A stretch of DNA of 64,000 bases from Polaribacter sp. HaHaR_3_91 (GTDB taxonomy: Bacteria > Bacteroidota > Bacteroidia > Flavobacteriales > Flavobacteriaceae). Location of the stretch: assembly GCF_019278525.1 (NCBI RefSeq), contig NZ_CP058986.1, positions 1-64,000 on the forward strand, given 5' to 3'. Numbering within the stretch: the first letter of the stretch is position 1; each line of letters opens with the position of its first letter. Of this stretch, positions 62,175-64,000 are shown piece by piece. A program made the translations under genes and the position numbers. The notes below the pieces were generated by a model. That model worked only from the letters and a program-made list of their open reading frames with translations, did not search any database and was not told the origin of the DNA.

Positions 62175-62801
62175 ATGAACTTAGAAACTGTATTTAAGAA
62201 CAATGAAAATTGGGTTAAAGAAAAATTAGCTACAGATAAAAACTATTTTGAAGAATTAGGGAAAGGTCAAAAACCAGAGTTACTATACATTGGTTGTTCA
62301 GACAGTAGAGCTACCGCAGAAGAACTAATGGGAGCAAAACCTGGAGAAGTTTTTGTGCATAGAAATATTGCGAATATGGTTATTAGTATAGACTTAAACG
62401 TAATGTCTGTAATTAATTATGCCGTAGATCATTTAAAAGTAAGCCATGTTATTGTTTGTGGCCATTATGGTTGTGGTGGCGTTAAAGCTGCTATGCAATC
62501 TGCAGATCTTGGTATTTTAAACCCTTGGTTACGTAATATTAGAGACGTGTATAGAATTCATGCTACAGAATTAAATGCTATTGAAAACGAAGAAAAAAAA
62601 TACGAACGTTTGGTAGAATTAAACGTAAAAGAACAATGTGTAAACCTTATTAAAACAGCGGCTGTACAGAAAGCATATAGAGATCGTGGTTTAAAAGTAC
62701 ATGGTTGGGTTTTTGATGTACATACAGGTAAATTAATTGATCTAAAAATTGATTTCGAAAAATACCTAAATGATATTATGAAAATTTATCATTTGGATTA
62801 A
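62175..62801 (+). CDS. Beta-carbonic anhydrase, copy 2
   Basis: A 208-residue beta-carbonic anhydrase of the Can type. Zinc-site motifs are YIGCSDSRATAEE (Cys about 42) and VCGHYGCGGVKAA (His and Cys about 98-101), with VFVHRNIANMV between. The sequence reads closer to E. coli Can than copy 1 does. It is preceded by a terminator and followed by another, so it is probably a single-gene unit. Confidence 0.93.
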   Translation: MNLETVFKNNENWVKEKLATDKNYFEELGKGQKPELLYIGCSDSRATAEELMGAKPGEVFVHRNIANMVISIDLNVMSVINYAVDHLKVSHVIVCGHYGCGGVKAAMQSADLGILNPWLRNIRDVYRIHATELNAIENEEKKYERLVELNVKEQCVNLIKTAAVQKAYRDRGLKVHGWVFDVHTGKLIDLKIDFEKYLNDIMKIYHLD

Positions 62802-62807
62802 AAAATA

Positions 62808-62834
62808 AAACCCAAGGAAAATTCCTTGGGTTTC
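62808..62834. terminator. Terminator of carbonic anhydrase copy 2
   Basis: AAACCCAAGGAA / TTCCTTGGGTTT stem around a short A-rich loop. It also lies between convergent genes and may serve the cvpA gene on the minus strand. Confidence 0.9.
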
Positions 62835-62860
62835 TTATTGCCGTAAAGTTTATGCAATTT

Positions 62861-63364
62861 TTATAAAGCTTTATCTTGTTCTTCTTCCTTTATTATTGAT
62901 GGAAAAATAGTAGGTGCTACCTTTTTAACTGGAGCATATAAAATAGATTCTTGCAATGTTTCCTTTTCTACAAAAGGAATTGTATCATTCATTTTACCAA
63001 AAAAAATGAAAACAACACTTAGTATCAATCCTATTTTTAAGGCGCCAAATACACCACCCAATATTTTATTTAAAATTCCTAAAGAAGCAAAATCTGCTAT
63101 TTTAGTCAATGCTTTTCCTAGCAGTGCAATTACTAAAATAATTATAACAAAAGTAACGGCAAAAGCCGCTAAAGAAATATATTCTGGATTCCAAGAAACA
63201 TACTCTTTTAAAAAATCTGAAACAAAATAAGAGAAATGAATTGCACCATACACACCACCAATAAGTCCTACCAAAGAAGCAACTTCAACAAATAAGCCTT
63301 TTAATAACCCTCTAACAAAACCAAAAAGTAATAAAGAAGCTATAACAATGTCAAAAATATTCAT
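62861..63364 (-). CDS. CvpA family protein
   Basis: A 167-residue protein with four transmembrane segments (about 4-20, 24-42, 58-82, 95-118). The start MNIFDIVIASLLLFGFVRG and the G-F-x-R-G-L motif match CvpA (colicin V production protein) relatives. These are conserved inner-membrane proteins of uncertain role. No pur or other genes are beside it. The C-terminus is acidic. Confidence 0.9.
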   Translation of the reverse strand: MNIFDIVIASLLLFGFVRGLLKGLFVEVASLVGLIGGVYGAIHFSYFVSDFLKEYVSWNPEYISLAAFAVTFVIIILVIALLGKALTKIADFASLGILNKILGGVFGALKIGLILSVVFIFFGKMNDTIPFVEKETLQESILYAPVKKVAPTIFPSIIKEEEQDKAL

Positions 63365-63447
63365 GAAATTAATTTTATCAAACCTACATAATTTTTTGTC
63401 AATTTAAAAATGCCAGTTGTATCTTTACAACTTATAAAAAAAGTAAG

Positions 63448-63798
63448 ATGCCAAAAACACTCACCTTAAAAGAAAAATGGGAATTGTTAGTTAGTAAATT
63501 AACCAATCAATTTGCAGATGGAGACGAATTAAATATGGATGGAATTATCTATTTAATTGGTGTACAAGAATTAGGACAAGGACAAAGAGAATTTAAAAAA
63601 GACGAAAAAGTAAACCTTATGCATATTGCCATTTGTAAGCTTTTAGAACCTTATGGCTATTACGAATTCGATTATTATGATGATGATACTTGGCCACATT
63701 ATAAAACACTAACAGAGTTACCAAACTTAAAACCTGGTGAACAAACGGTATTAATGAAAGAAGCTATTATTAATTATTTTGAAGCTTTAAATTATTAA
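63448..63798 (+). CDS. Conserved hypothetical protein of Bacteroidota
   Basis: A 116-residue soluble protein. It reads LTLKEKWELLVSKLTNQFAD, then LNMDGIIYLIGVQELGQGQR (about 33-52), KVNLMHIAICKLLEPYGYYE and DDTWPHYKTLTELP. It looks strongly conserved but I know no function. No domain motif for catalysis is visible. It lies 83 nt from the divergent cvpA gene. Confidence 0.75.
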   Translation: MPKTLTLKEKWELLVSKLTNQFADGDELNMDGIIYLIGVQELGQGQREFKKDEKVNLMHIAICKLLEPYGYYEFDYYDDDTWPHYKTLTELPNLKPGEQTVLMKEAIINYFEALNY

Positions 63799-63822
63799 TA
63801 AGACTTTAAAATAGAGAAATAG

Positions 63823-63830
63823 TACTTTTG
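63823..63830 (+). promoter_or_regulatory. Putative -7 box
   Basis: TACTTTTG (TAnnTTTG), 51 nt upstream of the ATG of the last, partial gene. Confidence 0.45.
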
Positions 63831-63880
63831 GTATGCTTCTTGAAAATAGTTTAACAAGACCAAAAAATCAATTTAGAAAG

Positions 63881-64000
63881 ATGAAAAAAATACTCGCTCT
63901 TATATTCTTAATTTCTTCATTTGCACAAGCACAATATACTGTTAACGGAACCATGTCTCCTACAATAGATACAGATTGGGTTATTTTATACAAAATAGAA
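63881..64000 (+). CDS. Exported protein, 5' part only (DUF4369/thioredoxin-type start)
   Basis: The first 40 codons of a gene cut by the window edge. The signal peptide is MKKILALIFLISSFAQA, followed by QYTVNGTMSPTIDTDWVILY. The YTVNG-T segment resembles the start of DUF4369-thioredoxin (TlpA-like) proteins of Bacteroidota. The call depends on the missing part. Confidence 0.45.
   Translation, partial: MKKILALIFLISSFAQAQYTVNGTMSPTIDTDWVILYKIE

Overview
The window is AT-rich chromosomal DNA from a member of the Bacteroidota, most likely a marine Flavobacteriaceae related to Polaribacter or Tenacibaculum. The evidence is a type IX secretion component (SprE/PorW), a T9SS-sorted M1 peptidase, a TonB-dependent receptor with a carboxypeptidase-regulatory N-domain, a Bat (VWA) operon, an atp operon that ends at atpG without atpD/atpC, DUF1501/DUF1800 and DUF5687 proteins, many lipoproteins, and TAnnTTTG-type -7 promoter boxes with little Shine-Dalgarno signal. 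I saw no tRNA, rRNA, CRISPR array, integrase or transposase.

Layout. 1-1664: a broken DUF5687 membrane protein and its ABC ATPase. 1779-4982: sprE/porW, a bactofilin and two small atpI/atpZ-like genes leading into the F0F1 ATP synthase genes atpB-E-F-H-A-G (5064-10484). A strong hairpin follows atpE, and a four-helix-bundle (S23/IVP-type) gene sits between atpA and atpG. 10657-15105: two lipoproteins, then a tight SDR / aldo-keto reductase / AlbA_2-type ATP-binding trio. 15205-18326: a tiny basic protein and the DUF1501-DUF1800 pair. 18459-26045: a minus-strand block with an AraC regulator, a secreted MoaF-like protein, a seven-gene operon (short coiled-coil protein, NTF2-like protein, MsrQ/YedZ-like heme membrane protein, siderophore-interacting-type flavoreductase, EgtB, EgtD, Asp/Glu racemase-like protein) and an NmrA-type oxidoreductase. 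26120-26551: relics and small ORFs. 26684-28851: an ECF sigma / membrane protein / DUF4097-type unit. 28914-31621: ALDH7-type dehydrogenase and isoaspartyl peptidase. 31609-35451: a second ECF sigma operon with three lipoproteins and a membrane-anchored barrel-type protein. 35527-45145: LuxE-type protein, MscL, secreted proteins, YHYH protein, ThiL, M1 peptidase, LpxH-type phosphoesterase. 45243-48119: TonB receptor. 48318-59235: MoxR-DUF58-Bat operon, interrupted by a second four-helix-bundle gene and by a self-contained glycosyltransferase unit. 59663-62801: SulP transporter with two beta-carbonic anhydrases. 62861-end: CvpA, a conserved hypothetical protein and the start of a secreted protein.

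Main points for a second look. (1) Direct repeats of GGTAAAT exactly 21 bp apart lie 51-64 bp upstream of three minus-strand transcription units around the AraC gene. They suggest one AraC regulon covering the ergothioneine/redox operon, the MoaF-like gene and the NmrA-like gene. (2) Two four-helix-bundle genes sit inside two housekeeping operons; each is bracketed by its own inverted family of short repeats, and the start or stop codon lies inside those repeats. A third repeat cluster without a gene sits between moxR and DUF58. This looks like a cassette-type element. (3) Smaller points: an ECF sigma gene that seems to start at ATT, a frameshifted DUF5687 gene, a relic copy of the DUF1800 gene start, a hairpin between atpE and atpF, and a probably leaderless thiL.
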